Source: Clitoria ternatea
Taxonomy: Eukaryota > Streptophyta > Magnoliopsida > Fabales > Fabaceae
DNA length: 64,000 nt
Assembly (NCBI GenBank): GCA_037962975.1
Contig: CM075669.1
Location: forward strand, 248,781,351-248,845,350
Direction: 5' to 3'
In this document: positions 1 to 10,130 of the stretch, one piece after another
Position numbering within the stretch: position 1 is the stretch's first letter
Layout: every line of letters starts with the position of its first letter
Notes under the pieces: model-generated
What the model was told of the DNA's origin: nothing
The model's database searches: none
Seen by the model: the letters and a program-made list of their open reading frames with translations, nothing else
Position numbers and translations under genes: made by a program

Positions 1-279
1 GTCCAAATTAAACTCGCTCCTCCCTTTTTTTAAAATAAAAAATAATAAATAAATAAATAAAAAGTAATAAAAATTGCAATAATAATAACAATAATTATTA
101 TTATTACACCTTTTATACTAGTCCGAATAGAATGTGTGAAGCACTCATTTTTATTAATATTTATCAATCAATAGATATTAATTGATAATTGAAAAGGAAG
201 ACAAAGTCATTGAACAGCAATTAAATCAACAGAAAATAAATAAATACAAGTACTAAAAATGAGGGGCAGAGTAGGACCG
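1..279. other. AT-rich stretch, no gene
   Basis: Low-complexity AT-rich sequence with short TAAA and AAT runs. No open frame or family is recognisable. Confidence 0.6.
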
Positions 280-1310
280 GTGTGGTGAGAGAGCTGGATG
301 GTGTGACGAGGGAAAGAGAGAGAAAGAGAACTGGGTGGTGTTGTGGATTTAAGGAAGCTGGGCGGTGTGGTGTGAAGGGAAGGACGGTGTGGAGGTTTAA
401 GAGAGGGACAGCGTTGGGTGAAGAATGAGGGAAGTGTTGGTGAGGGTTCTGAGGAGAGGGACTTAGCTTGAGGGGTGTACGGTGTAGTGAGGATTCAAGG
501 GACTGTTGGTGTGGGTTTTAAGGAGAGGATGATGTGTTTGAAAGGAAAAGGACGATGTGGAGAGGATTTGAGGGGGGCTGGATAGTATGGGTTGAGAGAA
601 GAGGGGAGACGGTGTGGTGAGGAGAGAAGGACTGGTTGGTGTTTGAGGGGGTGTTGGACAGTGTGGTGTGAAGAGAGGTCAGATGATGGTATGGTGAGGA
701 GTGAGGACGGATGATGGTATGGATTTAAGAGGAGTCGGTGTTTGGTTTGAGAGGAGAGTAACGGGCTGTAGGGAAAGGGTAAGACGGTGTGGAGTGTGAA
801 GGAGAGAGGAGAGGGTATAAGAGGGACGGTGTTTGTGGAGAAGAGAGGAACGGACAGAGAGGAGGAAGAGGACGGTGTGGAAGAAAAAGAAAGAGGAGAA
901 AGAGAACGGATATGGATAAGAAGGGTCGGTGTTGGGTTGAGTGAGGACGGTTGGTTAGAGGAAGGAGAGAAGGGTCGGTGTTGGGTTGAGTGAGGACGGT
1001 GTGGAGAAGGGAGAGTGAGGACGGTGTTGGTGGGTTGAGTGAGGGCGGTTGGGAGAGGGGAGAGTGAAGGGTCGGTGTTGGGTTGAGTGAGGACGGTGTG
1101 GAGAGGGGAGAGTGAGGACGGTGTTGGTTAGAGGAAGGAGAGAAGGGTCGGTGTTGGGTTGAGAAAGGATGGTGTTATTTTGAGGGGGCTGTACGGTGAG
1201 GTGGAGAGGGAGAAAGGGACGGTGTTAAGAAGGGAGAGTGAGGGGTCGATGTTGGGTTGTGTGGTGAGGATTTGAGGGGGCTGGACCGAGTGAAGAGAGG
1301 GACGGGTTTT
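280..1310. repeat. Purine-rich degenerate minisatellite (GAGGACGGTGTGG-type)
   Basis: About 1 kb in which the plus strand is almost pure G, A and T, built from variants of GTGAGGACGGTGTGG and GGGTCGGTGTTGGGTTGAG. The cleanest copies lie at about 920-1170, where the two phrases alternate. A 68-codon open frame at 787-993 is only a by-product of the missing pyrimidines. The block lies on the 3' side of the minus-strand Tat element and may be one of the hypervariable 3'-UTR tandem arrays known in that lineage. That assignment is inference, because no 3' LTR was found in the window. Confidence 0.6.
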
Positions 1311-1478
1311 TGGTTTAAGAGTAGGATAATATTTCCTCTCTCTAAATGCTTCAAAGTTCTCTTTAATGTGAAGGCTTCTTGCTTCTCTCTAAAATGAAAT
1401 TCCCCCTTTTCTTCTCTTTGGATACTGTATTTATAGAACATTTTAGGTGCGTGCTGATTGCTTGAATAGCCTGGCTTC

Positions 1479-1700
1479 CAATGGGGAATAGCAGAATGAA
1501 TAACTTATTATTTTTCCTTTGTCTTGTTGCCAGCCGCCCCACGAGATTGACAAACCAACTTGGATGATGTGTTGGAAACAGCCTGGATCTTTGACAATTA
1601 GGGAGAATGGAGGCTGGTGGGAATTCTTTATCATTTTCTTCCTGTCTTGTTGTGAGCCGCCCCCCTTAATTCAAGGATCCACTTGGATACTGGAAATCCA
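1479..1700. repeat. Imperfect tandem duplication, about 123 bp
   Basis: The phrase GTCTTGTTG followed by CAGCCGCCCC occurs at 1521 and again, as a variant, at 1644. Similar TTATTATTTTTCCTT/TTATCATTTTCTTCC leaders and ACTTGGAT followers flank both. It is diverged and non-coding, and lies between the purine-rich array and the dyad array. Confidence 0.5.
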
Positions 1701-1901
1701 TGTCAGCATGCGCAATTGGTGGAATCTGACTCGGATTTCACTTTCTCTCCAGAATCCGAGTGGAAAAGGTGCCTTTTGTGCACAAGATCGAGTAAAAAAG
1801 ATGTTGTTCCTACAAAAACCGAGTGAAAGCTTTGCTCGGTGTTGAGTTGAAGGGTCGGTGTTCGGCGTGAAGACCCCTGATGCGAGCCTTTCTCTTCATT
1901 C

Positions 1902-2057
1902 TGCTTGAGCGAGAGTTTCTCGCTTAAGCGAAAACACTCCAGTAGCTTACTATCCATCTTTCGCTCAAGCGAGAATTTATTTTGCTTAAGCGTTTGTTGA
2001 AGGAAACCATTTTGTGATAATCTCGCTCAAGCGAAGAAAGGCTCGCTCAAGCGAGAA
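1902..2057. repeat. Dyad array A: three pairs of CGCTCAAGCGAG-type motifs
   Basis: Six copies of a CGCTTGAGCG / CGCTCAAGCG dyad start at about 1902, 1921, 1962, 1983, 2024 and 2044. They form three pairs with 19-21 bp inside each pair and 60-62 bp between pairs. The full motif CTCGCT-NN-AGCGAG has perfect 6-bp arms. It lies in the presumed 3' non-coding part of the minus-strand Tat element. Confidence 0.8.
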
Positions 2058-2059
2058 GT

Positions 2060-3800
2060 CTTCTTTCACTGTTTCACTCGGATATGTCTCTAGAATTGAA
2101 CCACTCAGAGAAACCTTTGCTCGGATTTGCTTGATAGCCACTCAGTCGAGAATGACCCTTCCTTAACTCATTCAAATGATGCACTTGAACACCTTCATTC
2201 GGAAGTCCGAGTTGATTTTCACTAGGAAGTGCCTTCAGTTATCAATCAACTCACTAGGAAAGACTCTGGAATCTAGCTGATAGAGGTTCTTCCATGTCCT
2301 AGCCTTGCTTTGCTCGGAAATACAGCTTTCTGCCCCAAGTCACTCGGTAGTCTTCCTTGGAGACATCACACTCGGGCTTAGTGTGAAACTGTGAGTCTGC
2401 CCAAGTGTGATTCATTCCCGGTCGGATCTTTCATTGCCTGAAGAGACATTTTTCTGAAACAGACTACTCAAAAAGGACTTGTTCCGCATAAGAATGCCAT
2501 CTTCTCCGAATAAAACCACTCGGAGACCTTCTTATTCAACACTTATTCATTCAGTGGCTTCTTCTGCTTAGAATCAACTCACTCGGGATAGACCTGCTTT
2601 GGGCAGAAAAACACTTGTTCCCCAATCAGACCTGCTTCAGTCAGCATCCCTTCACTCAGACAATAGCTTTAGGCAGTATTTATTCAAGGTCAGTCTCTTT
2701 TTCCACTCGGAATGGTTGCAGTCGGACAGCTTCCACTTGGATTCACCTCTAACAGGGACATATTTCTTCAAGGTCAGCCATTTTTCACTCGAAATGGCTT
2801 TGATAGGGAAGCTTCCACTCAGATTCACCTCCAACAGTGAAGTATTCCACTTGGCAATGCTCCATTCTGAGTCCTTCCACTCGGATTTGATCATTTCTGA
2901 GTCATTCTACTCGGATTTCATCATTCTGAGTCGGATTTGTTTTCAATCAGAAAGGTTTCAGTCGACAATCAGCCCTTCAAATGCATTCACTCAGAAACCG
3001 ACCTTACTCACTCGGATGTGTTCATTCGGAGTCAGCTTTGTTTTCAATCAGAAGGGTTTCAATCGATAATCAGCCCTCGGATATACTTATTCAGGAGTCA
3101 AATTTGTTTTTACTTAGAACAACTTCAGTCGGAGATTATTCACTCGGATGTGCTTTCTTTGGAATCTCACTCGGGCTTAATTTGAAACATTGAGAGAGTC
3201 TACCCAAGGTGATTCACTCAGAAATATCTCTGCCCAGAAAAAGCATTCATTCAAAGTCAGTGTCTCCACTCGGAGGTACTTCAGTCAGGAATTCAACACT
3301 CGGGTGTATCTTCACCTGAGAGGCTTCAATCTGGATTTTACCACTCGGATGTATCTTTGCTTGAGAGGCTTCAATCTGGAATTCACCACTTGGATGTATC
3401 TTTGCTTAAGAGGTATTTCCCTCAGGCTCAAATGCCCTACTCGGAAATGATCATTCAGACATATGGAACTTGAGTCTCTGTCCGAAAAGATACTCACTCA
3501 GTCTGAGCCTTTCCTTCGTTCAGAGTAATTCCTTTTGAAGCCCACTCGAAAATGATCATTCGGACATAAGGAAGTCTTTGCTTTTTTTGGAAGTAACTCT
3601 CTCAGAAGCAGTCCACTCGGAAACTGTCAGTCGGAGACATCCCACTCGGAATTTCACTCGGTAACGGCTGACTCAGATATCTCACTCGGTAACAGCCATT
3701 TTTCACTCGAAAATAGCCATTTTTTCTCTCGAAAATCATCATTCTGAGTCATTCCACTTGGCAGATCATTCAGAGATAAAGTCCAGTCCTCTCAGAATTC
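2060..3800. repeat. CACTCGGA-motif array, Tat element 3' non-coding region
   Basis: About 1.7 kb saturated with CACTCGGA and variants (CACTCAGA, CAGTCGGA, CATTCGGA), joined by short linkers of variable length. Higher-order repeats are visible. A unit of about 112 bp starts at 2936 and 3048 (TTGTTTTCAATCAGAA). A unit of about 47 bp occurs three times at 3298-3420 (GTATCTT...GAGAGGCTTCAATCTGGA). Several short open frames cross the block but are shadows of the repeat. The position, between the antisense ORF and the missing 3' LTR, fits the hypervariable 3' UTR of Tat-lineage retrotransposons. Confidence 0.75.
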
Positions 3801-4016
3801 TTTCCACTTGGATCGGACCGAAAGAGGTGTTCACAGTCTCTCACGGGACTCCCATAAAATGTCATCCTCTGTTAAGCAGCACAGCCAGTTGGGACAAATA
3901 TCTTGCTTAAATGGGTATTCCTTTCGCGCATATATATTTAATCACTTTTTCAAATGTTGTTATTGTTTATCCTGGTTTGTTCTTGACATCAGTTTTGGTG
4001 GTTTTTTCAGGAAACA

Positions 4017-5047
4017 TGAATGCGGATGCCTTGGAGACCCTCTATAAGCACTTGGCCGGAGCTGAGGCAAGAATCGTTGAGGAGAACAAGGTTACTCCCA
4101 AGCAAGGAGGGCTCCCACTCTTCAAGTCCCTTTTGGCACTATCCATGTCCAAGTGGACCCTGTAGCCAAGCGAAAAGGAAAGAACAAGCATGACGGGGTC
4201 CCCAGTAAAAAGCAGAAACCTACCGGGGCGCAGGATGACCGTAGTAAGGTAAACGTTATCACTGAGGAGAGCGGCTTGCCGAATAGGTTTGCCAATGTAG
4301 ACAATGACCTCACCGCCCTTGAGGACATGATTGAAAAAAATATTGTTCTTCCCACCAAGTTGCGCCTCCCCTACAGGCTTAAGGAAGGGTTGAATGCTCA
4401 AGACCTCGACTTTTGCCTAGAGACAGTGATGTAAGGGCACATGAAGACTCTCTTAGTACTCTACTCTGTGGCCACTGAGGGTCCGAAACAAGAGAAAGGG
4501 TGGTTCAACGAGAAGAATTCCTGCGTCTTTGAGGACAACGCCAGAGCTCATCAGTGGATTAAAACCCTGAATGAGAGCATCCAAGCCCTTTAGAAATCTG
4601 AGGTGACTTGAAAAAAGAAAAGGATGGTCTTTGCCAGAAGGTGGATGACCTGGAGGGACAAGTGGCTAATCTTCAAGGAAAAAATCAAGATCTGTCCAAG
4701 GCAGTTCAAGATGGGCAACAGAAATATAATGACGACATGACTTTGTTTGCCCGAGCCGCCATGGATGCATTCAGCCATGCGGTTCGCCAGGTTGTCTTCC
4801 GCAACCCCAGAAATAACTTGAACTTGAACGGGATCGATTTTTTCAACATATTTCGTCATGGTAAGCTGGTGATCGAGGTTGATGGCTAGGTCTTCCTTCC
4901 TGCTGATGAGCCCTTCTGCTTTGTACCCCTAGCAGTTGATGAGGATGATCTGCCTCATCAACAGGACTAGGGTGGTGATAGGGCTGGCGAAGAGAAGGAT
5001 CGGGATGAAGATGGAGATGGGGAGCAAAGCGGCCCGTTGGACCCTTA
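4017..5047 (+). pseudogene. Broken antisense ORF (aORF) of the Tat-type retrotransposon
   Basis: This plus-strand coding remnant runs opposite to the gag-pol genes of the surrounding element. It starts MNADALETLYKHL at 4017, just after a possible 3' splice site (TTTTTTCAG at about 4004-4012). It continues through a basic KRKGKNK segment (about 4165) and a stretch near 4330-4430. A coiled-coil-like heptad region follows at about 4610-4740 (DDLEGQVANLQGKNQDLSKA). The end is an acidic tail (DEDDLPHQQD, then QSGPLDP and a stop near 5047). In-frame stops near 4433, 4592, 4887 and 4967 and at least one frameshift break it. Some plant Tat-lineage elements carry such an antisense ORF of unknown role between pol and the 3' LTR. 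The family match is by position and style, not by search. Confidence 0.6.
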
Positions 5048-5496
5048 AGAATTTTTTAGAATTTAGCTTTGTAGGCGGGATAAGCTCCGCCCTTTTTGTA
5101 TTTCTTTAACTTGGCTTTTGATACCTTTTGAATTATATTTGGGGCGGAGTCCCCCTTTTTACGCAATGCTTAGCCTTATATCTTGTCATATTATCTTTTT
5201 ATTTTTCTTTATTGACTGTTACATGTATGCATAGCTTTGTGAATTCGTTTTTAACTTAAACAGATAATCGTTGTTGAAGAGATAACCGCTCTAGGGTTTT
5301 TACAACCACTTTGGGGTTTAATGTAAGATAACTTAATTCTTCCTAAGTGTATGACTCAACACAAATTATTTCGCTTTTAATGATTTTCATTAATAATATT
5401 GCACCCCGGCTACATGCCTCATTAAAAACCTCCTAGGAAAACCCTTGTGGGACAAAACCTAGGTAAGGAAAAAAGTGCATGACTTATGATGCCGGT
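5048..5496. other. Spacer between aORF and integrase 3' ends
   Basis: A non-coding convergent interval between the plus-strand aORF and the minus-strand integrase. It contains a small GC-rich dyad (GGCGG at 5074-5078 with CCGCC at 5087-5091) followed by T-rich sequence, and a second GGGGCGGAGTCCCCC phrase near 5141. It may serve as the 3' ends of the converging transcripts, which is inference. Confidence 0.45.
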
Positions 5497-6640
5497 TAGC
5501 TGAAATACATGCAGAGGTTCTTTACATTCCACTTGTTCTTGAACATTTCTCCTTTTAGAGTTTCTAAGAGATAAGCTTCTCCAGTTGTGACATTGTTAAC
5601 CCGGTATAGGCCTTCCCACATGGGTGTAAGCTTTCCATGATGCGTAAAGCAGTTACCAACCAACACCCTCCTCAAGATCAGATCTCCTTTATTAAATCTT
5701 CATTTCTGAACTCTCTTATTGTACCGTAGTGTGACTTTGGCCTTAATAGCCTGATCCTAAACGAAAGCAGCTTCCCTTACCTCGTATTGAGAGTCCAGCT
5801 CATCTCGCAATCGTGATTCATTTTCTTCTTCACTGAATTGTTGGATTCTTGGGGAGATATGATTAATCTCTACTGATATGACTACATCAACTTCATAGAC
5901 CAACCGGAATGGGGACTCTCATGTGGAGGAATCGGGCATAGTTTAGTATGCCTAAAGGATATGGCATAATTGATTAGCCCATTCTCCATTTTCATCTCCT
6001 AATTACTTCTTCATTCCTTTTAAAATTTCCCTATTTACAACCTTAGCCTGTTCATTTGTCTGTGGATGCTTTATTGATGAGAACACATGTCAGATTTCGA
6101 GTCCTTCCAATAAGCTCATAAACTTAGCATCTATGAACCGTGTCCCATTGTCTGTAATCACTTTGCTCGAGATGCTAAATCTAGTAATTATATTTTCATA
6201 CATGAATCTTCGAGTCTGGACTACTGTGATGTATACTACTGCCTTCGCCTCTATCCACTTGGTAAAATAACCAACCTCTACTATCAAATATTTGACTTTG
6301 CCTGGCGCTTTTTGGAATGGGCCTAAGATGTTCATCCTCCACTGGTGGAAAGGCCATGGGATTGCCAATGTAAAGAGTTCTTCAACCGGGACGTAGTGCT
6401 CATTACTATATTTTTGGTAGGCGTCGCATTTTGGACGTATGCTATTGCATCCTTTGTCAACGTGGGCCACCAATAACCTGCCCGTACTATCTTTCTTGCT
6501 AAACTTCTTACCCCTGTAATGATGTCCACAAGTTCCTTCATGTACTTCAGTCAGTACTTCGCCTATCTCAGCTTTAATCAAACCTTTCAGGTATGGGGCC
6601 GATATTCCTCTTCAAAATAAAGTTCCATCTACTAGCACAA
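5497..6640 (-). pseudogene. Integrase domain of Tat-type Ty3/gypsy element 1 (decayed)
   Basis: This remnant of retroviral-type integrase would join element cDNA to the host chromosome. Read on the minus strand, an HHCC-like zinc region (EVHEGTCGHH ... CDAYQKY) precedes the catalytic core. The first core aspartate is replaced: WRMNILGPF stands where the family has MDILGPF. The second core Asp is intact (VITDNGTRF). The best continuous frame is 6090-6581, ending in a stop after LEGLEI. The C-terminal part (HHGKLTPMWEGLYRVNN, then GEMFKNKWNVKNL and a stop near 5497) can still be read in another frame. It follows the second RNase H as expected. The broken frames and the D-to-N change mark it as dead. 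Confidence 0.85.
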
Positions 6641-6699
6641 AGTTAGGCAACTCCTTCTTGAGTTTCTTTTTTTTCCAAGAGGTCTATTGGAAATTGTCC

Positions 6700-7250
6700 G
6701 TTCACCAACTACCTAATGATAGGAATGACCCATGAGTTGTCCGGATATGCCTTTGATTGTATAGCACATACTCTAACTAGGGACGATATGCTAGGCTCTG
6801 CCAAGGTGCTTTTAATAACTGTTGTTATGGATTCTGCTTTCTTCATACTAGCGAGGTGAGATAATACATCGGCTCTAATGTTGTCTTCTCTGGGGACATG
6901 CTTATACTCAATTCGACTAAATTTTTCTTCCAACTCCTTCACCTTCACAAGATATTGTTGTAAGAGCAGTTCTTTTGCTTGATAACTCCCATTGATTTGG
7001 GAAATCACCAACTGGGAATCACTACATAAGATAACGCTTTTAGCCCCTACATCTAGGGCCACTCTCAAACCTGTCAAATAGGTCTCATACTCCGCCTGAT
7101 TGTTTGAAGTTCTGAAATCAAATCTAAGAGAAACTTCTATGCTGACCCCTCCTCACTTTCAATCACAACCCCGACTCCATAATCTTTTGAATTTGAAGAC
7201 CCATCAATGAAAATGGTCCAATGCTCCCTTATTAGTGAGGGAGCTTCCCT
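6700..7250 (-). pseudogene. Second (archaeal-type) RNase H domain of Tat element 1
   Basis: Minus-strand coding remnant. It begins HWTIFIDGSSNSKDYGVGVV near 7230 and continues after a break with GLRVALDVGAKSVILCSDSQ and IEYKHVPREDNIRADVLSHL (frame 6709-7077). The DG(S)SN, SDSQLV and RADVLSHLAS motifs fit the aRNH domain found downstream of the ordinary RNase H in Tat-lineage gypsy elements. Its presence is the main reason for the Tat assignment. A frame change and stops between 7077 and 7137 break it. Confidence 0.8.
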
Positions 7251-7650
7251 AGTCAATTTAGTTACGAAATCAGCCAAGACTTGGGCTTTAATGGTCGTTC
7301 TAGGTTCGAAAGAAATGTCAAACTCTGAAAGCTCAACAACCCATTTTGTTATTCTTCCCGTAAGTTTGGCTTGTGAAGTACGGCGCATAGCTACAAGTCG
7401 GTTTAGACTATAATCAGATGGGCATGAAAATATTGTCTCAAACATCTAAATGTTCAAACCAATGCTAAGGCAGCTTTTTTAAGCTTCTGGTACCGCCCTT
7501 TGGATCTTTGCAAGACCTTTCCTATAAAATTAATCGGTCTCTGTCCTTCCACTATTTATTTTACTAGGACTGCTCCTAAGGCTTCATCTGATACAAACAA
7601 ATACATAAACAACTATCCACCTGGGTCAAGCTTTGTCAACATCGAAGGGT
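7250..7650 (-). pseudogene. RNase H domain (RT-attached) of Tat element 1
   Basis: The minus strand reads MLTKLDPGG, a stop, LFMYLFVSDEALGAVLV, a stop, then GQRPINFIGKVLQRSKGRY and LKKAALALV. A frame at 7137-7445 then carries ARRLT-like text ending in KLTGRITKWVVELSEFDISF. This is the typical RT-RNase H connection and RNase H fold of gypsy pol. It no longer joins its RT because an LTR-like insertion starts at about 7654. At least three stops are visible. Confidence 0.8.
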
Positions 7651-7909
7651 TCATGATAATGTCTAATTTACATAGATTTTGTGATGTAAATTAATCAAAA
7701 GTTGGACATAAAGTGAAGTGCTTATCATTTTGTAAGCTAAATATAACATAATTTAGGATCCAAGCATTGTACATGTTTGATTGGTTAATAAGTATTATCA
7801 AATCCCAAATTTTGATGTAATTTCAGGTAAAATAAAGAAGAAAGAAGGGAAAAAGAAAAGAATGAGTTTCACCAAAAATGTTCAAGTTAAAAGCAATGAT
7901 GATCAAGCT

Positions 7910-8444
7910 CGCTCAAGTGAAGGTCTATTTCGCTTGAGTGAATCAAGTCGCTATGGCCAGTAGAAGTCTCGCTTGAGCGAGCAAGGCATTCCAAAGATGC
8001 AAGCAATAAGGCATCCATCGCTTGAGCGAATAACCAATTCGCCTGAGCGAAAATGGACCAGTGAGGATTATTGAAGAAGTCACTCAAGCGAACTGGTTTC
8101 GCCTGAGCGAAATTGATCCAGAAAGCAAAGATGTGGGCTTTGCTCAAGCGTGGCCAGTAAAACCCATCAGCAAAAAGCAACTAGTGAAGTCCAATGATGA
8201 CGTCGCTTGAGCGAGATATATTCGCTCAAGCAAAATTCATCCAGAACCAAAATGTAAAGAATTCGCTGCAGTGGATGGTCCATGGCTTAAGTGAATGCTG
8301 AACAGGGGATCATCAACTTAAGTCTTGCACAAGCGAAAGTTCTTGCTTGAGCGAGTTAAGCATGCAGGTGAAGCAAGACGTAAAACTCCTTCAAGCTGAA
8401 GAATTCTTCTCGCTTGAGCGAGATTTAAACTCGCTTGAGCGAGT
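7910..8444. repeat. Dyad array B: CGCTTGAGCGA motifs upstream of an LTR TATA box
   Basis: Motifs start at about 7910/7931, 7949/7970, 8019/8040, 8081/8100, 8204/8223 and 8411/8432, so paired copies are 19-21 bp apart. Single or degenerate copies lie at about 8141 and 8345. The last pair is the most perfect (CTCGCTTGAGCGAG twice) and ends 7 bp before the TATA box at 8452. Confidence 0.8.
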
Positions 8445-8451
8445 GAAGCAT

Positions 8452-8459
8452 TATAAAAG
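8452..8459 (+). promoter_or_regulatory. TATA box of the inserted LTR
   Basis: TATAAAAG in a GC-poor context, preceded at once by a dyad pair and followed by leader-like sequence. It is the best promoter candidate in this LTR. Confidence 0.6.
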
Positions 8460-9308
8460 GAAAACAATTATTCATAGTTAGTTAAGTTAGAGGGAGCTGG
8501 AAAGGCGGCCACAAAATCTCAACAGAGTGCTCTTAGCTTAGGTTTTTCTTCTTCTTCACATTTTGTTGTATGAACATGGCTACCATGAGTAGCTAATTCT
8601 CTCAATGGAATTGGAGGTAACCAATCAATCCGGATGAACATGTGTTTGGTATTCATGTAATCAATGAATTTGTTTTATGATTCTTGGTGTTTCATTTCAT
8701 GCCCATTGCTTGAATATGCTTGATCAACATTTTCTTAATTTAAGTTTACGTTTGTTATTGGAAAATAACTTGTGAAAATGGATCTAAATGAAATGCTCAT
8801 TATGAGTAGATAACCAGGGATGGTATTTAACACAGTGAACATCTAAACAATTGTACTTAATGCTGGAATGGATTTGAAACGATCAAGGGATTGACGTTAT
8901 CAAATCTATTCTTATGAATTTCGTAGTTAAGGAATCGATATGAATGACTTGGATTGTGATATAAAGAATCATATTACAAAAGTCGTTTATATGAATATTG
9001 ACTGTGTATCGGAAGGTGAGAAAGGTGAATCCAAATCCCAGTTTCTAAACTCTGTTATTTCAGCTATATTACGTGTATTACTTTCATACATTTCTTAGAT
9101 TGTTTTTTTAATTCAACATCATGAAAACAATAATCCTTATCTGCTGTAATAGTTTGGAATCGATTTATCATGATCTGTAATGGGAATGACATTTGTTTTT
9201 TTAAAACATATACTACATCGACAGTGGTCCACTTGCCACAAGTCAAATTAAAACTGACTATCTGAGTATTTTGTGTATCATTCCATAAAAAATAACCAGC
9301 AAGTTTTT

Positions 9309-10130
9309 GGCGCCATTACCAACACCTCTTTAAGACTCTGGAAAGCCTCTTCTTGCTCCTCTCCCCATTCAAATTTCTTGTTTTCTTCAAAACTTTGTAC
9401 AACGGTAATGCCCGATGTGCCATTTTAGGCATGAACCAGGATAGCGCTGCTACCTTCCCGTTTAACGATGGGACCTCTCTTACGTTTGTCAGGCTTTGGA
9501 GCTCCTTGATTACCTTACACTTATCAGGATTAGCCTCTATTCCTCTTTGGGTCAACATGAATCCTAAAAACTGTCCTGCAAGTACTGCAAAGGTGCACTT
9601 CAAAGGATTTAGCCGCATGTTGTACATTTGCATCCTTTGAAAGATCTTTCTCAAATCTTCAACATGATCTCCTACCGTCGGTGTCTCTGCTATGATATCG
9701 TCCATATAAACCTCCACCACTTTGGACCTCATACCTTCAAAGACTTTATTCATCATTCTCTGATATGTTGCCCTGACGTTCTTAAGTCCAAAAGGCATTA
9801 CCGTGTAATAAAAGACTCTTTTATCATTTACAAAGATGATTTTCTCTTCATTATCCTTCCACATAGGAATTTGGTTATAGCTGGAATATGCGTCCATGAA
9901 TGATAATAATTGATATCCTGAGGAATCATCCACCATCTGGTCAATGCTTGGAAGTGGGTACGGATCCTTTAGACAACACTTGTTTAAATTCGTGAAATTT
10001 ATGCACATTCGCTATTTTTCATTAGCTTTTTTCACCATCACAACATTGGATACCTAGGTTGAATATTAGACTTCCCTGATGAATTCGGCTTTTAGCAACT
10101 CCTCCGTCTGTTCATAAGTAGCCTACTATT
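9309..10130 (-). pseudogene. Reverse transcriptase domain of Tat element 1
   Basis: The longest surviving pol frame (9316-10008, minus) covers the palm of a gypsy RT. It reads CCLKDPYPLPSIDQMVDDSSG, FMDAYSSYNQIPM, TVMPFGLKNVRATYQRMMNK, the catalytic YMDDII, and FLGFMLTQRGIEANPDKC. The upstream part of the domain is out of frame beyond 10008. At the 3' side the true frame continues EEAFQSLKEVLVMAP and then meets the inserted LTR. The YMDD motif is intact, but the domain is cut off from RNase H and from protease. Confidence 0.9.

Larger units (their letters stand above)
7654..9301 (+). mobile_element. LTR-like insertion (probable solo LTR) splitting Tat element 1 pol
   Basis: About 1.65 kb of non-coding DNA separates RT (resuming at about 9309) from RNase H (ending at about 7650). 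It starts TGATAATGTC and ends ATAACCAGCA, so TG..CA termini are possible. It carries dyad array B, a TATA box (TATAAAAG, 8452-8459) and then a leader-like stretch (AGGGAGCTGGAAAGGCGGCC), which is the U3-R-U5 layout of an LTR. No clean target duplication is visible. Just beyond the right end, TTTTTGGCGCC resembles the tRNA-Asp primer site of Athila/Tat-type elements, but the same bases also read as the host RT. The family is therefore uncertain. Confidence 0.65.

Noticed and set aside
787..993. 68-codon Glu/Arg/Gly-rich frame
   Set aside because: By-product of the purine-rich minisatellite, where stop codons are rare.
2599..3193. Overlapping frames of 60-156 codons
   Set aside because: They are translations of the CACTCGGA repeat in several frames, with repeated Ser-Asp-Ser text.
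5074..5091. Hairpin plus T-run like a bacterial terminator
   Set aside because: Five-bp stem in plant retroelement DNA; factor-independent termination does not apply.
9353..9903. Plus-strand frames of 91-95 codons
   Set aside because: Antisense shadows of the RT domain read on the minus strand.
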